Of a stretch of 64,000 nucleotides of DNA, positions 44,273-57,089 are shown piece after piece. This DNA is from Cryptomeria japonica. Taxonomy: Eukaryota > Streptophyta > Pinopsida > Cupressales > Cupressaceae. A program made the position numbers and the translations under genes. How positions within the stretch are numbered: the stretch's first letter is position 1; each line of letters opens with the position of its first letter. Below the pieces are notes generated by a model. That model saw nothing but the letters and a program-made list of their open reading frames with translations, had not been told where the DNA came from and did no database searches. The stretch covers positions 614,218,755-614,282,754 of the forward strand of contig NC_081409.1 in assembly GCF_030272615.1 (NCBI RefSeq), in the 5' to 3' direction.

Positions 44273-45501
44273 TGTTAGACAGTTCAAAAAACTGAAGGAC
44301 AACTAAGAGGGGGGTGAATTAGTTGTCACCAGATTACCTGAACATTAAGCAATTAAAACATTGTTATTGGAACACATAAGATAAATACCGAAATACATAA
44401 ACCAATTAGCGAAATAGTAGATATACCAATTAAGCATAACCAACAAGTAGAGAATATATACCAACCACATGACACCAAGATTTGTATGTGGAAAACCCGG
44501 TAAAGGGAAAAACCATGGTGGGAAGCCTACTCACAGTCAGATAGTACTTTTGCAGTATGTGATTACAAATTGAGGGGCCTGCACTTGCAGGAAGGCCAAT
44601 AGCCTAGAGCACACTCCTCATAACACATGGAGTCTCACTGACTACATAAGAAATCCAGACTACAATCTGGAAGGAAGAATGAACTGTAATAATAACATCT
44701 CCTATGCCTGAGTATAGTTCTGGTTAAGCTCAATACCAGAGGACTTAATCCTCTTGCATAAACCCAACTCGATCACCAATGATCAAGAAAATCCTTTGTA
44801 TGAATGATTATTACATTATTCACTTGCATACCATATCCCATCCATGATCTATAATGAGATCATACACTTATATATACAAACCCTTAGACCTTAAACAATA
44901 AGGTCAACCACCCAGACAATAAATCATATTACATAATTATAAAACATGTCGGCCTGAGACCAAACAAATAATATCCAACCCATAATTCATCCCGGTTTCA
45001 CATCGAGGAGACCAATCAACACGTTACATTAAGACGATCCAAAACCTAGATAGTATCAGACCTATTTTAGGTCCACACATGCTAGAAAATGATCCCAATC
45101 AGTCAATTCTTGAACACGATCACCATCAACATCCTGAAACTCTACTAGAAGTTGTACCAACACCACTTATGCATAGAATCAAAATATCTTCAATCAATCC
45201 CTGCCGATGAAACCCTCACTGGATCAACATACCAGGCTTACCAGCATATAAGATACCATTCGATCACCAAATCAATAGCAACTACATGAACATGTATCTA
45301 GGTAGCATGAATAGAAGATCTAAGACAATTCCATAAGACAAAGCATACCAAAGTATATCGGATCAACATGATCATACCAACTAGAAACCAATCAACCTAT
45401 AGGGACCAAAAGGATACCCTGGTAAACAACCAAAGTAGCTAGTGTTGACATAAATGACAAAACATCAATGCAACACAATCAATTCCTCCAAATGGCTAAC
45501 A
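44273..45501 (-). repeat. Element E 3' LTR
   Basis: 1229 bp; on the plus strand it starts TGTTAGACAGTTC and ends GGCTAACA. A TATA-like TATATATAAG lies on the minus strand at 44867-44876. U5 stem at 44298-44306 with 44319-44327. Confidence 0.92.
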
Positions 45502-45517
45502 ATCTCCCCCTTTGGCA
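45502..45517 (-). other. Element E polypurine tract
   Basis: On the minus strand, TGCCAAAGGGGGAGAT directly before the LTR. Confidence 0.88.
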
Positions 45518-45867
45518 TTGATGGCAACACTAGATGTGAAAATCATCCAAGTGCAAAGAAATGCCAAACAAATCTCCTACACAAGAATATAGAAATGAAG
45601 TTATGATCCAAACTCTCCCTGTAGATGATATCACAGTTGAGTTCTGCAAATTTCTCCCCCTAATGTATATAACCCTTAAGTTTTTCACATGAATATCTCT
45701 CCTCCTTTGACATCAATGCCAGAGATCTGACATAAATATCAAAGAAAAATCATAAACCACTGAATCACAAGACTAACTACTCCCCATGAGTAGTAGAATC
45801 ACCACATCAATCTGAAATGAATAATAGCTCTGATAATGCATACTAGACTAATACCAAATAGCATCAA
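45518..45867 (-). other. Element E 3' untranslated region
   Basis: No ORF. 45511-45533, beside the polypurine tract, is nearly complementary to 45439-45461 in U3 (20 of 23 positions). Confidence 0.6.
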
Positions 45868-46509
45868 TTATTTTTCTACCAGAGCTGCAGAAACCCCTAA
45901 TCTATCTTTGAGGTACTCAAATGATTCTTTAGGCAAAGGTTTAGTGAAGATGTCTACAATTTTCTCTTTAGTGTTCACATAAACCAATCTTACTTCATTT
46001 TCTTCCACCTTCTCCTTCAAAAAGTTATACTTGATAGATATGTGCTTTGTCTTAGAGTGGAATACTGGATTCTTTGATATGTCTATAGCAGCAGAGTTAT
46101 CATAGTGAATAACTACTAGTCCATTGCAATGCACTTTTATGTCCTTTAACATTTACTTCATCCATAGATCTTGTGTATAGTTATTAGGAGCAGCAACATA
46201 CTCAGCTTCAGTAGTAGATAAAGAAGTACATGATTGTTTATTGTTGATCCATGAAATAAGTTTCTTTCCAAGAAAGAAAGTTCCATCAGAAGTAATTTTT
46301 TGGTCATCAACATCACCTACCCAATTTGCATTTGTATATGCTCATAAAGTAAAGTCATCATATTTAGGGTACCACAAACCATATTTAGATGATCCTTGTA
46401 AGTATCTATATATCCTTTTTACCGTACTCTCATGATTTTCTCTAGGATCACTTTGATATCTTGATGCAATGCAAACTGCATACATTATATCTAGTCTAGT
46501 TTGAGTCAA
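45868..46509 (-). pseudogene. Element E RNase H and end of pol
   Basis: C-terminal RNase H part: IHYDNSAAIDISKNPVFHSK, then TKHISIKYNFLKEKVEENEV and VDIFTKPLPKESFEYLKDRL, ending at 45868. The upstream 316 bases (46194-46509), coding for the segment before it, are present a second time at 47599-47914, so this section of pol is duplicated around an LTR palindrome. Confidence 0.85.
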
Positions 46510-47598
46510 TTCCACATACAAATATTGGTGTTATGTGTTGTGGATGACTTTAAGTTTATGTTTCATGCATTAATCTTTACTGGTATAGCAATTAACTGTT
46601 AACACTGTCTACCGGCATACTTAACTGGTTTACCGATATTAAGCATTAAGTTGGTTAAGTTGTTTTTGGTTTGAATTTATTTGACAATTGATTCACCCCC
46701 CCCTCTTAGTTGTCTCTGGGACCTAACAACAACTGAGGGGGGGGGGGGTGAATCAGTTGTCAAATAAATTCAAACCAAAAATAACTTAACCAACTTAATG
46801 CTTAATATCGGTAAACCAGTTAAGTATACTACTGCAGATAGTAAGTGTACATAAATGGGGTCTGCACATGCAGAAAGGCCAACAGCCTAGAGCTCACTGC
46901 TCAGTCACAAAAAGGGAGTCACAATGACTACAGTTGGATAGTTAAATCCAATAAGAATGTACTGCACAAAATAACATCTTCATATGCTGGATTTAGTACC
47001 AGTGTAATGCTGATATGCTTTCACAAAAACCTAGTTGCACCTTCAAATGATGTCTTCGTGTATAGCTCTACTTAATCTCACATATACCTTCTCACAATTC
47101 TTTTTCACATTCCACATTTGATCTTACAAATAAGATCTTACATTTATACCATAATCTAAGACCAATTTTAGTAGGTTGGCTCTACAAGATATTACAATAA
47201 AAACATTTTACAAACAATATAATATCTGATGCAATAACCAATTAAACATGTCGGCTTAATGCATTTACAACAATAATTAATCATCTCCATAGCGTGCCAT
47301 GCTGATCTGGAAAAGATAAACTTGCCAGTGTAACCCTAGGTAACCCTGGACCTATTTGTCGATAAAAATGAATATGCAAATATGAATATACCAATGATTA
47401 ATTATTCAAAACAAAGTGTCCACACGATGTCTTCCATCTCATTCCAAGTGCCGGTGATCATTATATCATGTCGATGAACCATATACCAGTAACTATGCAA
47501 TAGTTACTTTCTTGCCGGTGAATGCTGCTGGATCTCTAGAGTGCTAGTGTTTTAGTAGGTGTTGACATCAATGAAAAAACCATACCAAAATACCAACA
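46510..47598. repeat. LTR palindrome: two type-S LTR pieces in opposite orientation
   Basis: 46510-46728 is the last ~219 bp of a type-S LTR in plus orientation, ending ACCTAACA. 46729-47598 is a second type-S LTR in minus orientation, ending TACCAACA, with an internal deletion. Together they give near-perfect inverted arms at about 46617-46713 and 46731-46827. A 13-G run and the mirrored C run lie next to the centre. The flanks are a 316-bp direct duplication of element E. Confidence 0.8.
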
Positions 47599-48880
47599 CA
47601 ACATACTCAACTTCAGCAATAGATAAAGAAGTACATGATTGTTTATTGTTGATCCATGAAATAAGTTTCTTTCCAAGAAAGACAGTTCCACCGGAAGTAC
47701 TTTTTTGGTCATCAACATCACCTACCCTGTTTACATTTGTATATGCACATAAAGTAAAGTCATCATCTTTAGGGTACCACAAACCATATTTAGATGTTCC
47801 TTGTAAGTATCTATATATCCTTTTTACCGTACTCTCATGATTTTCTCTAGGATCACTTTGATATCTTGATGCAATGCAAATTGCATTCATTATATCTAGT
47901 CTAGTCTGAGTCAAATATAAAATAGCTCCAATCAGAGACTTGTATCTTTTAGGATTTATTGGTGTTGATTCATCTTTCTTTGTCAATTTCTCACTTGTAA
48001 CCATAGGAGTACTAACCGATTTAGAATTATCCATACCAAATTTCTTCAACAACTCTCTAGCATACTTAGTTTGACAGATGAAAATACCTTTATCAGTCTG
48101 AGTAATCTACAAACCTAAGAAAAATTTCATTTCCCCAATCATAGACATTTCAAATTCATTCTCCATATTTTTAGAAAATTCCATGCACAACTTATCTTTA
48201 CCTCATGTCATCAACAAAGACCTTAATAATCAGTATATCATAATCAATGACTTTATAATATAGATTAATGTCAGCATTACCTGTAGTGAAACCAAGCTTT
48301 AAAATATATTTGTCCAACCTTGCATACCAAGCTCTAGGTGTCTGTTTCAATCCATATAAAGCTTTCTTTAACCTACAAACCATATTTTTATCATCTGAAA
48401 GTGAAAAACCATCAGGTTGCTCAATATAAACTTCCTCGTCAAGATCCCCATTTAGAAAAGAACACTTAACATCCATCTGATAAACCTTGTATTTTTTATG
48501 TGCACCATAGGTAAGAAATAATCTTATAGCTTCAATCCTAGCTACAGGTGCAAAAGTTTCACCATAATCAATTCCTTTCTTTTGAGAATATCCTTTACAA
48601 ACCAACCTAGCTTTATTCATCAACTTGTCTATCTTCATTTAATTTATTCCTAAAAACCCATTTAGTTGCAATAACATTCTTATTTTTACGTCAGGGAACT
48701 AAAATCCACGTGCTATTCTTTTCTATCTGATCTAATTCTTCTTCCATAGCTTTCATCCAACATTCATCTTTACATGCTTCAGTTATTGATACCGGTTCAA
48801 CTTGAAAATTTAAACATACCTCATTAGCTATCAATCTTCTTCTTGTCATCACTCCATTGTTCTTATCCCCAATTATCTGA
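47599..48880 (-). pseudogene. Element E reverse transcriptase and start of RNase H
   Basis: From the 5' side: [89 protein letters not shown] and the palm motif VFVDDM (48198-48215). After frame changes come YARELLKKFGMDNSKSVSTP, LIGAILYLTQTRLDIMNAIC and STSGGTVFLGKKLISW, the bridge to RNase H. Typical copia RT. At least three stops or frame changes. Confidence 0.9.
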
Positions 48881-50141
48881 TCTTCTTATTGATTCAACCT
48901 TACATACCTAGGAGTCTTCCAACTCTTTGTTCCTCTTCCTCGATCTTTAGTTATTGTTGAATTTTTTGATACTACCAGAGTAACTTGTTCAACATTCTAT
49001 TCTAGTAAAGGTGTTACGGGTTCAGTTATGATTATTTCCATTGTCGGTTCTTGTTCATAAATTCTGATTTGGCTTCTATTTTGCTTATCCACCTTGACAT
49101 TAGCGCTTTCCACAATTCTCTACAATATTTTGTTATAACATCTATATGCTTTTCTTTCATTAGAATAACCAAGAAATATCCCTTCATCACATCTAGGATC
49201 AAAATTTCCAATGAAACATTTGCTACCAAAGATTCTGAAGTACTTAACTATAGGTGTATTGCCAAACCATAATTCAGAAGGTGTCTTACCAGTTTCTCCT
49301 TTGATATGAACTTTGTTGAATGTATAAACTGATGTTCTCACTGCTTCTCTCCTGTAGATATGAGGTAGATTAGCTTCCATCATCATGGTTCTAGTAGCAT
49401 CCATGATAGTTTTGTTCATTCTTTCCACAACTCCATTTTGTTGAGGTGTCCGAGGAGCAGAAAATTATCTCCTTATGCCATGCTTCTCAGAAAAGTTATT
49501 AAACTCACCGAATGTGAATTCTCCACCATGATCTGACCTTAAGCACTTAATATTCAATCCTATCTTAGTTTCAACTTTATCTTTAAATATTTTAAACTTT
49601 TCAAAAGCCTCAGATTTGTCCCTTAGAAAAGTAACACACATCATTCTAGAATTGTCATCAATGATTAGCATAAAATATCTATCACCTTCAAAACTTTTGA
49701 TTTTAGCAAGACCACACAAAGCAGTATAAATAAGATCAATAACATTATTAGATTTGTCTTGAATACTCTTAAAAGAGGTTCTAGCCTATTTTCCCAATTG
49801 ACATTCCTTACATATTGGATTATAGGGCTTCACAATCTTAGGTATATATCTAACCACCTTAGTTGAACTGATCTTTACCATGCAATCAAAATTCACATGG
49901 CATAGCCTTTTATGCGAAATCCAACTCTCATCAATTTGTGCAATAAAACATGTCTTCTCATCGGAATTCAAATGAAATATATTACCTTTTGTCTAAGTAC
50001 CGGTTGCAATCTCCAATCTAGATCTATTAATGATCTTGCATTTTTCATCCTTGAATTGTAATTGAAATCCCTTATCCACCAACTATCCTACACTCAAAAT
50101 ATTATGCCTTAAACCTTCAACATAATAAACATTATCAGTAT
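48881..50141 (-). pseudogene. Element E integrase
   Basis: The zinc-binding site runs from HKRLCHVNFDCM to CKECQLGK (about 49786-49925). In the core, the first Asp site reads IYTALCG (Asp lost), the second is kept in KCLRSDHGGEF, and Glu in QQNGVVERMNKT. Then GKTPSELWFGNTP, IFGSKCFIGN and EGIFLGYS. Stops lie near 49470 and 49790. The solo LTR at 50142 separates it from the protease. Confidence 0.9.
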
Positions 50142-51595
50142 TGTAGACGTATAAAAATGATCGTATTCCTAAATGAATATTTAATGTTCATTTTATTCTC
50201 ATTACTCTATTTAGTTAGATCTAATTTAATTAAATAAATTATTTAATTAATTTATTTAAATTGACTTAAGCCCTTTATATCATTTAATTGAATAAATCAT
50301 TTTATTTAATTAAATCCCTTCTCTCTACTTTTTAATTAAATTTACATTTAATTAAATAGTTTACCCCAATTAAATAAATCTAATTTATTTAAATCCCCAA
50401 TTTGTAACCAAATTGAAATAAAGCAATTTATTTTAATTAAATCCTATTATCCCTCATCCACTTGCATTTTCCTACATCTCCCACTTGCCTCCTAACCTTC
50501 TTCCTAAATTCTTCTAGAACCCATCTAATCCTAATCAATTAACCTAAGCCCATCAATTATCCCCTTTCCCTAAATTGGAGGTCACTTCTCAAATTTGGAG
50601 TAAAATCTTCAAAAGGCATTAAAGCCTTTATGCCTTCAACAAGCTAACTTGTTGAATACCCCCAAATTTGGAAGGACTCTTACAAATTTGTCCCCGAAGT
50701 CTTCAAACCATTAATGGTTAACTAACCCTTAGTGGCATGGTTAGAGACTTTTTGCCTAACTTAACCCTCATCTAACCCAGGGGTCTCATCAAGTATTCAT
50801 TGCTTTGACCATGGTTATCCCTTTAACCTTTGCACAAGAGTTTACCCATTGGGTAAAAACTTTATCCATTGGATAACCTAACCTAACCTTAACCCTTACC
50901 TTCCAGGGTAACCATGAGGTCTTCTCAAGCATTTAATGCTTCTTACCTCTCCTCTCAAGTAGTGTTATGTTGACAATTGTCAGCATTTCATTAGTGGAAA
51001 TTGTTAACATGGATTGATAATTTTCAATCCTGACTCTTGATTAGTTCCTCGAATATTGACCATCCATTGCCCTATTTTCCCTATAAATAGAGCTCTCATT
51101 TCTCCATTTTAGAGATCCAAGCTTTTAGTATCACACTTATACTCAATTTTAGCATACATCAAGCCTCTCTTTGTAATAGGAATTAATCTAATAAGCATTT
51201 TAGATCATTTCTATTATCATTAGCTTAAATCATATAACTAATATATCATGTTAGGATAGTATTGCTACTAACCTTGTCATCTTATAATCTAGTTTAAACT
51301 CATTTGTATAATCATGCATAAATAGGATGCATTCATGTTAAAATCAATCTAAAGCATCCCTCATTCTTGCATTCGTCATCCCTAAGTCACTTTGCTCAGT
51401 GATCTGAGAGCAAAGGCATTGGCTTGAGGGACCTTGTGAGATAGAGAACCATGGAACACACCTTGGGAAGTTGAGTCATTCCTCATGACTCCATAACTTA
51501 CACCAAGAAGTCCCATGGGTGTGTGGACAAGCCCTTTGAACATTTTCACATTTTAAGTTTCATTGAACTTCTTTTTCCACATACAAGTATTTTTC
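50142..51595 (+). mobile_element. Solo LTR inside element E
   Basis: 1454 bp starting TGTAGACGTATAAAAATG and ending TTTTCCACATACA, with perfect AGTAT target duplications (50137-50141 and 51596-51600). A TATA box, CTATAAATAG (51081-51090), sets the plus orientation. Its sequence is unlike the copia LTRs here. No internal domain, so it arose by LTR-LTR recombination. It splits protease from integrase. Confidence 0.92.
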
Positions 51596-52917
51596 TTACC
51601 ATCTAATGATATAGTTCCTTTTCCTTTGATCATGCATGCTTTGTCATCTCCACATCTAACCAGACTGCCATCAGATTCTTGCAAAGATAGAAACTTCCTT
51701 TTATCTATAGTCATATGATGTGAACATCCACTATCAATTACCCATTCATCCTTATCTTCAATTTTAGTAGCAAGGGCCTTTTCTTCAGGTACATTCTCTT
51801 CTAGTGCTGGATCATCTTCCTTGATAGCTAGGAACACCCATTCCTTTCCATTATGGAACTACTAGCAGAGTCTTGTGTCGGTTCATCATCAGAATCAGTC
51901 ACATCTTCCTCATCCACAAAGTAACATGATTTATCTTTGTTTTTCTATACTTGTGCTTGTTCTAATATTTAGGGTTAGGCTTAAAAGATATCTAGCTCTT
52001 TCTTCAAATCTTGAACTCCTTTCAAGACATCTAGATGCAAAATGATCTATCTTATTACATGCAAAACATTTAAAAGGTGATTTTCCTTCATACTTACTTC
52101 CTACCGATCCTTTAGGTACTCTTCTAGAAAATAGGGCTTCAAGTTTCTCAAATTCTTCATCTTCTCTCTTCATATCTTCTAATTTCTTCACATACAAAGC
52201 TTTCCAATCTTGTTTTCCAGTTGATGATGTAAATGCATGAAAAGAAGGTTCAGACTTCACATATCCAAAAGGTCCAAATTCTTCAAGCTCAAAAGTAGAT
52301 AATTTCCCAACCAAGGTATCCCTATTGACATAAGTATTAGCCATTATTCTCAATTCATGAATTGCAGTAGCCTTCATCTTATAAGTTGATGGTAAAGCTC
52401 TTAAAACTTTAGAAACTATTTTATCTTCACTCAGAGATCCACCACAACATTGAATTCCCATGACAATTTCATTTACCCTTTCCATAAATGTAGTAATCCT
52501 TTCATCTTCTTCCATCTTCAAATTTTCATATCTCACCTAATAACCATCAAGGTTAGCAATCTTAATATTAGGGTCAACTTCATTAAGAGTCTCCAACTTG
52601 TCCCATATATCCTTTTCCATTGATTTGTCAGTCAATCCCATTATTTTCTTATCAAAAACTGCACACAAGAGGGCTTCTCTAGCTTTAAAATCATTCTCAA
52701 GCTCCTTATCCAAGTGTGTTGGAGGAGGATTTCTAGATTCTAGATTAAAAGGTGTAACACCATTCTCTATGATTTCCCAAATTTATTTACCAAGACATCT
52801 CATACGAGTCTCCATTTGAATCTTCTATACTCTGTAATTTATTCAATCAAGCCTAGGAATTTCTCTCTGAAAGACCGTTGCATATGAACTAGATGAACTT
52901 GAACTGTTAGTCGCTAT
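51596..52917 (-). pseudogene. Element E gag and protease
   Basis: Gag aligns from 52917, where the expected start codon reads ATA. The UBN2-type region has CLGK, IWEIIENGVTPFNLES, AREALLCAVFDKKIMGLTD and ERITTFMERVNEIVMGIQCC. A CCHC knuckle reads CFACNKIDHFASRC (52026-52067). Protease: WVIDSGCSHHMTIDKRKFLS (about 51690-51760). One frame (about 440 codons) holds nearly all of it, with several stops around 51850-51930 and 52510. Confidence 0.9.
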
Positions 52918-52958
52918 AGGATCTTCCTCAAGTGGTTAATCTTCTGCATAGAGGACCA

Positions 52959-52972
52959 GTGCTCTGATACCA
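52959..52972 (-). other. Element E primer binding site
   Basis: On the minus strand, TGGTATCAGAGCAC two bases after the 5' LTR; tRNA-Met type. Confidence 0.9.
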
Positions 52973-52974
52973 AT

Positions 52975-54204
52975 TGTTAGACTGTTCAAATAACCCAAGG
53001 ACAACTGAAAGGGGGGAGTGAATCAGTTGTCACCAAATTACCAGAACATTAAGAAACTAAAATATTGTTATCAAAACACATAAGATCAATACCGGAATAC
53101 ATAAACCAATTACTGGAATAGAAGATATACCAATTAAGCACAACCAACAATTAGAGAATAGATTCCAGCCACATGACACCAAGATTTGTATGTGGAAAAC
53201 TTGGTAAAGGGAAAAACCATGGTGGAAGTCTACCCACAATCAGATAATACTTCTATAGTATGTGATAACAAATTGAGGGGCTTGCACTTAAAGGAAAGCC
53301 AACAGCCTAGAGCACATTGCTCATTACAAAAGGAGTCTCACTGACTACATAAGAAATCCATATTACAATCTGGAAGGAAGAATGAACTGCAATAATATCA
53401 TCTCCTATGCCTGAGTACGGTTTTGGTTAAGCTCAATACCAAAGGACTTACTCCTCTTGCATAAACCAAAATCAATCACCAATGATCGACCAAATCCTCT
53501 ACATGAATGATTATTATATTATTCTCTTGCATACCATATCCCATCCATGATCTACAATGAGACATACACATATATATACAAACCCTTAGACCTTAAACAA
53601 TAAGGTCGACCACCCAAACAATAAAAAATATTACATAATTATGAAACATGTTGGCCTAAGACCAAACAAATAATATCCAGCCCATAAGTCATCTTGGAAA
53701 CACATTGAGGAGACCAATCAACACATTACATTAAGGCGGTCCAAAACCTAGATAGTACTAGACCCAATTTAAGTCCACACATGCTAAAGCAATGATCTCA
53801 ATCAGTCAAGTCTCAAACATGATCACCATTAGCATCTTGAAACTCTATGAGAAGCTACACCTACACCACTTATGCATAGCATCAAAAGATCTTCAATCAA
53901 GCTCAGTTGGTGAAACCCTCACTAGATCAACAAACTAGGCTTACCAGCATATAAGATAGCATCTGATCACCAAATCAATACCAACTGAATGAACATGTAT
54001 ATGAGTATCATGAATAGGAGATCTAACCCAATTCTATAAGACAAAGCATACCAGAGTATACCGGATCAACATAATCATACCAATCAGAAACCAATCAACC
54101 TATCGGGACCAAAAGGATACTGGTAAATAGCCAAAGTAGCTAATGTTGACATCAATGAAAAAAAATCAATGCAACACATAATCAATTCCTCCAAATGGCG
54201 AATA
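52975..54204 (-). repeat. Element E 5' LTR
   Basis: 1230 bp, collinear with 44273-45501. U5 stem 53000-53008 with 53023-53031, a perfect 9-bp pair. Confidence 0.92.
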
Positions 54205-54209
54205 GTGGG

Positions 54210-55975
54210 ATTTTCCTCGATGGTGACTGGATACAAGATATATCAATCCAGCAAGCAAAATTCTGTATCTGACACTGCAATATTTGTAGTCTATCAAATG
54301 TTGAAGAAGGAAAAAAGAACTGTATTTCCTAAATGAGATCCCTGGCATTCGGAATATTCAATGGGGTTATGATAAACCAGTGGTAGTTCAGATAAAGGAA
54401 GGATTTTAGGGTTTAGGTGATACTGTTGCACAAAAATCTACATGATGGGATATTTTAAATCATTTCAACAAAAAATGCAAAGTAGAGAAAGGATCTTTAA
54501 ATAGATTTTTGAGAGATATGAGAAAACCATTTTCTTCATGGTTGATAAGGACCAATGTCATATGGAGGAAGTTGAGTTGAGAACTATTTGGATCATACCC
54601 ATGAGGTATGAAGTTGATGCAACCATTCTTGATGCATATGATCAACATATGTTGAGTCAAACGATAGATGATAAGGAAGAAAGGTTTGAAACATACAAAG
54701 AGAAAGACTTATACTTGCATAAGAAATTCACCAAACTAGAAAGGAAGAGGAAAGTGAAAAAGGAGGTTGAGGAGTTGGTAGAGCAAATGGGTCTATCTAA
54801 GGAGGTTGTGTAGAGGGAAAGAGAACAAAACATTCTGAAGGAGGAGGACACGGCTAATCCCAAGGAGTCAAAACTGATCCGCACTCCTCCCAAGCAAGCC
54901 AAGCCTAGACAGTCTCAGTCTGCACCTACCTCCCATGCGTAGAAACCCATTCCTTCACCCAAGCCACATGCAACATCATTCGGTGGCGTGGATAAAAGGA
55001 AGAAGGAGAAACCCTAAAAAGTGTATGTTGCTTCCACTACCAAGGATATAGAGATAGAATCTAATCAAGTAGTAAAAAAGTTCAAGAAGTCAACCACCTA
55101 TGCTAGAGTTGTGAAGGAGCCATAATCTAGTGGAGTTTAGCAATCAAAGAAGCCAAGAGCTAAACCTGAGTCATCCGAAAAAGCCAGAGAAATCAAGAAG
55201 CAGAAGTCAGAGATAGATGAAGCTATCAAATCTAGTAAAATTGAAGGTACATTTGAAATTTTGCCCCCATTGACTCTGAAAGAGTTAACTAATGAAATTC
55301 TTAAGGATGAAAATTTGAAAAATGTGCCTAAATATTATGAAAAATTTGATGATAAAGATCAGAGGGAAATTTAGGAAACAGATGTAGAATACATGGATGT
55401 ATATAGAAAAACATTGGTAGAACATTCATCCATGATCCCTAAAAGCCTGTATGACATTTTGGATGTGAGAAACCATATAGAAAGTCTTGAGGATGAGAGA
55501 ATAAAGGAGTATGTACTAGTAAATCTATCCTTAGTCATTTATAGAGATGAAGTTACTAGATTATTAAAGCTTGCAAAGGATAAATTTTGAAGTAAGAAGA
55601 GGGAGAATAAGATTATGCCCGACAAGATAGATGAGGTAACCAAGGAAACTAAAACAATTTTGAGACAATTTTTGATATATCAAAGAGGATGTAAATTTGG
55701 AAGAACCATATTAGGACACATCTGTTCTAGAAGTATCTATCATTGTTCCTAATAAGAAAAAGGATCATCATCTGAGAAAGCCACTCTGGAAGAGCAGCTT
55801 AGGGTAGAAACCATAGATAACATTGATGATTCTAGTGACAATGCACAAGATCCTATGATGATAAAAGTCATTTAAGAAAAGACAACTGAGGAGATAGTGG
55901 ATATGGATAAGGACAAGGATGGTGGTGAATAATGTGAAAAGGATGAGAGTGTAGAGGTTTCATATAAGGGGAAAG
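54210..55975 (+). pseudogene. Element B ORF2, middle and C-terminal part
   Basis: Continues after copia element E: MVTGYKIYQSSKQNSVSDTA, then FKSFQQKMQSRERIFK, DKDQCHMEEVELRTIWIIPM and YEVDATILDAYDQHMLSQ, each matching the same places in A and D. A Lys/Pro-rich stretch (LERKRKVKKEVEELVEQMGL, then KPRAKPESSEKAREIKKQKS) and helical parts (VYRKTLVEHSSMIPKSLYDI) follow. Many stops and frame changes. Element C cuts it at 55976. Confidence 0.7.
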
Positions 55976-56843
55976 TGTTGGAATCCAAAAACACTGAGAG
56001 GGGGGAGGTGAATTAGTGTTCTACCGAAAAATAAGATTTTAGCCTTATCAAAGAATTCATTCATCAATCAGTAAATATAAATACATATAACTAAAACAAA
56101 TAATGAAATCACATAAATGAACACCATAACACAAAATTTATACGTGGAAAACCTCAATGAGGAAAAATCATGGTGGGATTTGTGACCCACAATATCAATT
56201 CATTGGCCATATAAAGAGATATTACACATAATAGGGGCTTGCACATGCAGGAAGGCACAATTCCTAGTGCACACTACTCATCACCAAGAGTCTCATAGAC
56301 TGCAATCACTTTTTGATTAAAAAATGCAAAACTAAACTCATATAATGCATCTGCTATGCCTAATTGAGTTATGATTAAGGCTATGACTGTTTCATTTCAT
56401 AAACCCTAAACCTTTTCCAAAATAACATACACCTTATGTGTATCTTAGAAATCATCTACAGATCATTACAGAATATTGCTTTCACATACAAATGATCTCG
56501 CATACATAAAATTTGTATTTCTGATGTTACCTTGAATTGTATATGAAAATGACCTAATAGAATGACTTATATACCCTTACAAACATTTATGCCATATGTA
56601 AGATTACATACAAAATGATATTACATGTCAGCTCATTACAAATATATATGAATTATAAAATGATTTGTCGGATACTACCCTTTGCTGAATCTCCAAGTGA
56701 TGTTGGCTTCCCATACCGGTACCTAGTTTGTCGGTTACCTTTGAAATCCTTGATCCTGGTGAAGTGTCTGTTGGATGTTAATGTGAACCAAAATGTGTTG
56801 CCATCAATGACATAAGAAACCGAATGAGTTTCAGTTGCCAACA
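55976..56843 (-). repeat. Element C 3' LTR
   Basis: 868 bp; on the plus strand TGTTGGAATCC to GTTGCCAACA. It has the U5 motif at 55989-56021 and an arm complementary to the PPT-side sequence at 56795-56812. Confidence 0.85.
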
Positions 56844-56860
56844 ATCTCCCCCTTTGGCAT
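56844..56860 (-). other. Element C polypurine tract
   Basis: ATGCCAAAGGGGGAGAT on the minus strand directly before the LTR. 56855-56872, which overlaps it, pairs with 56795-56812 in U3. Confidence 0.88.
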
Positions 56861-57089
56861 TGATGGCAACACTCATGTGAAAAATGGTTTCAATCTACCC
56901 TGCTAATCTTGGAATGTGATTCTACTCCCCCTGAGCTACATATACCATCTGAAATATGATCCATACATATTTCTCCTTTCTATTTCTCACATGCATCACT
57001 CCCCCTTTGGCATCAATGCCAAAAATTGGTACAAAGAATGAATAAATCAATGAAATTCTGTATAGGGGAATGTCTCTCAAAATACTTAC

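Larger units (their letters stand above)
44273..54204 (-). mobile_element. Copia element E: Ty1/copia with gag-pol, in ORF2 of B
   Basis: About 9.9 kb on the minus strand, including a solo LTR and an LTR palindrome. LTRs of 1229 and 1230 bp, flanked by GTGAG (44268-44272) and GTGGG (54205-54209). It has a tRNA-Met primer site, gag, protease, integrase, RT, RNase H and a polypurine tract. Its LTR ends, primer site and purine tract resemble those of A-D, so it is a model for the element that could mobilise them. Many stops and frame changes; inactive. Confidence 0.93.

Noticed and set aside
46737-46750. Poly-G run as a G-quadruplex or regulatory element
   Set aside because: It is the complement of the C-rich U5 loop at an LTR palindrome centre; its length may also be a sequencing or assembly artefact.
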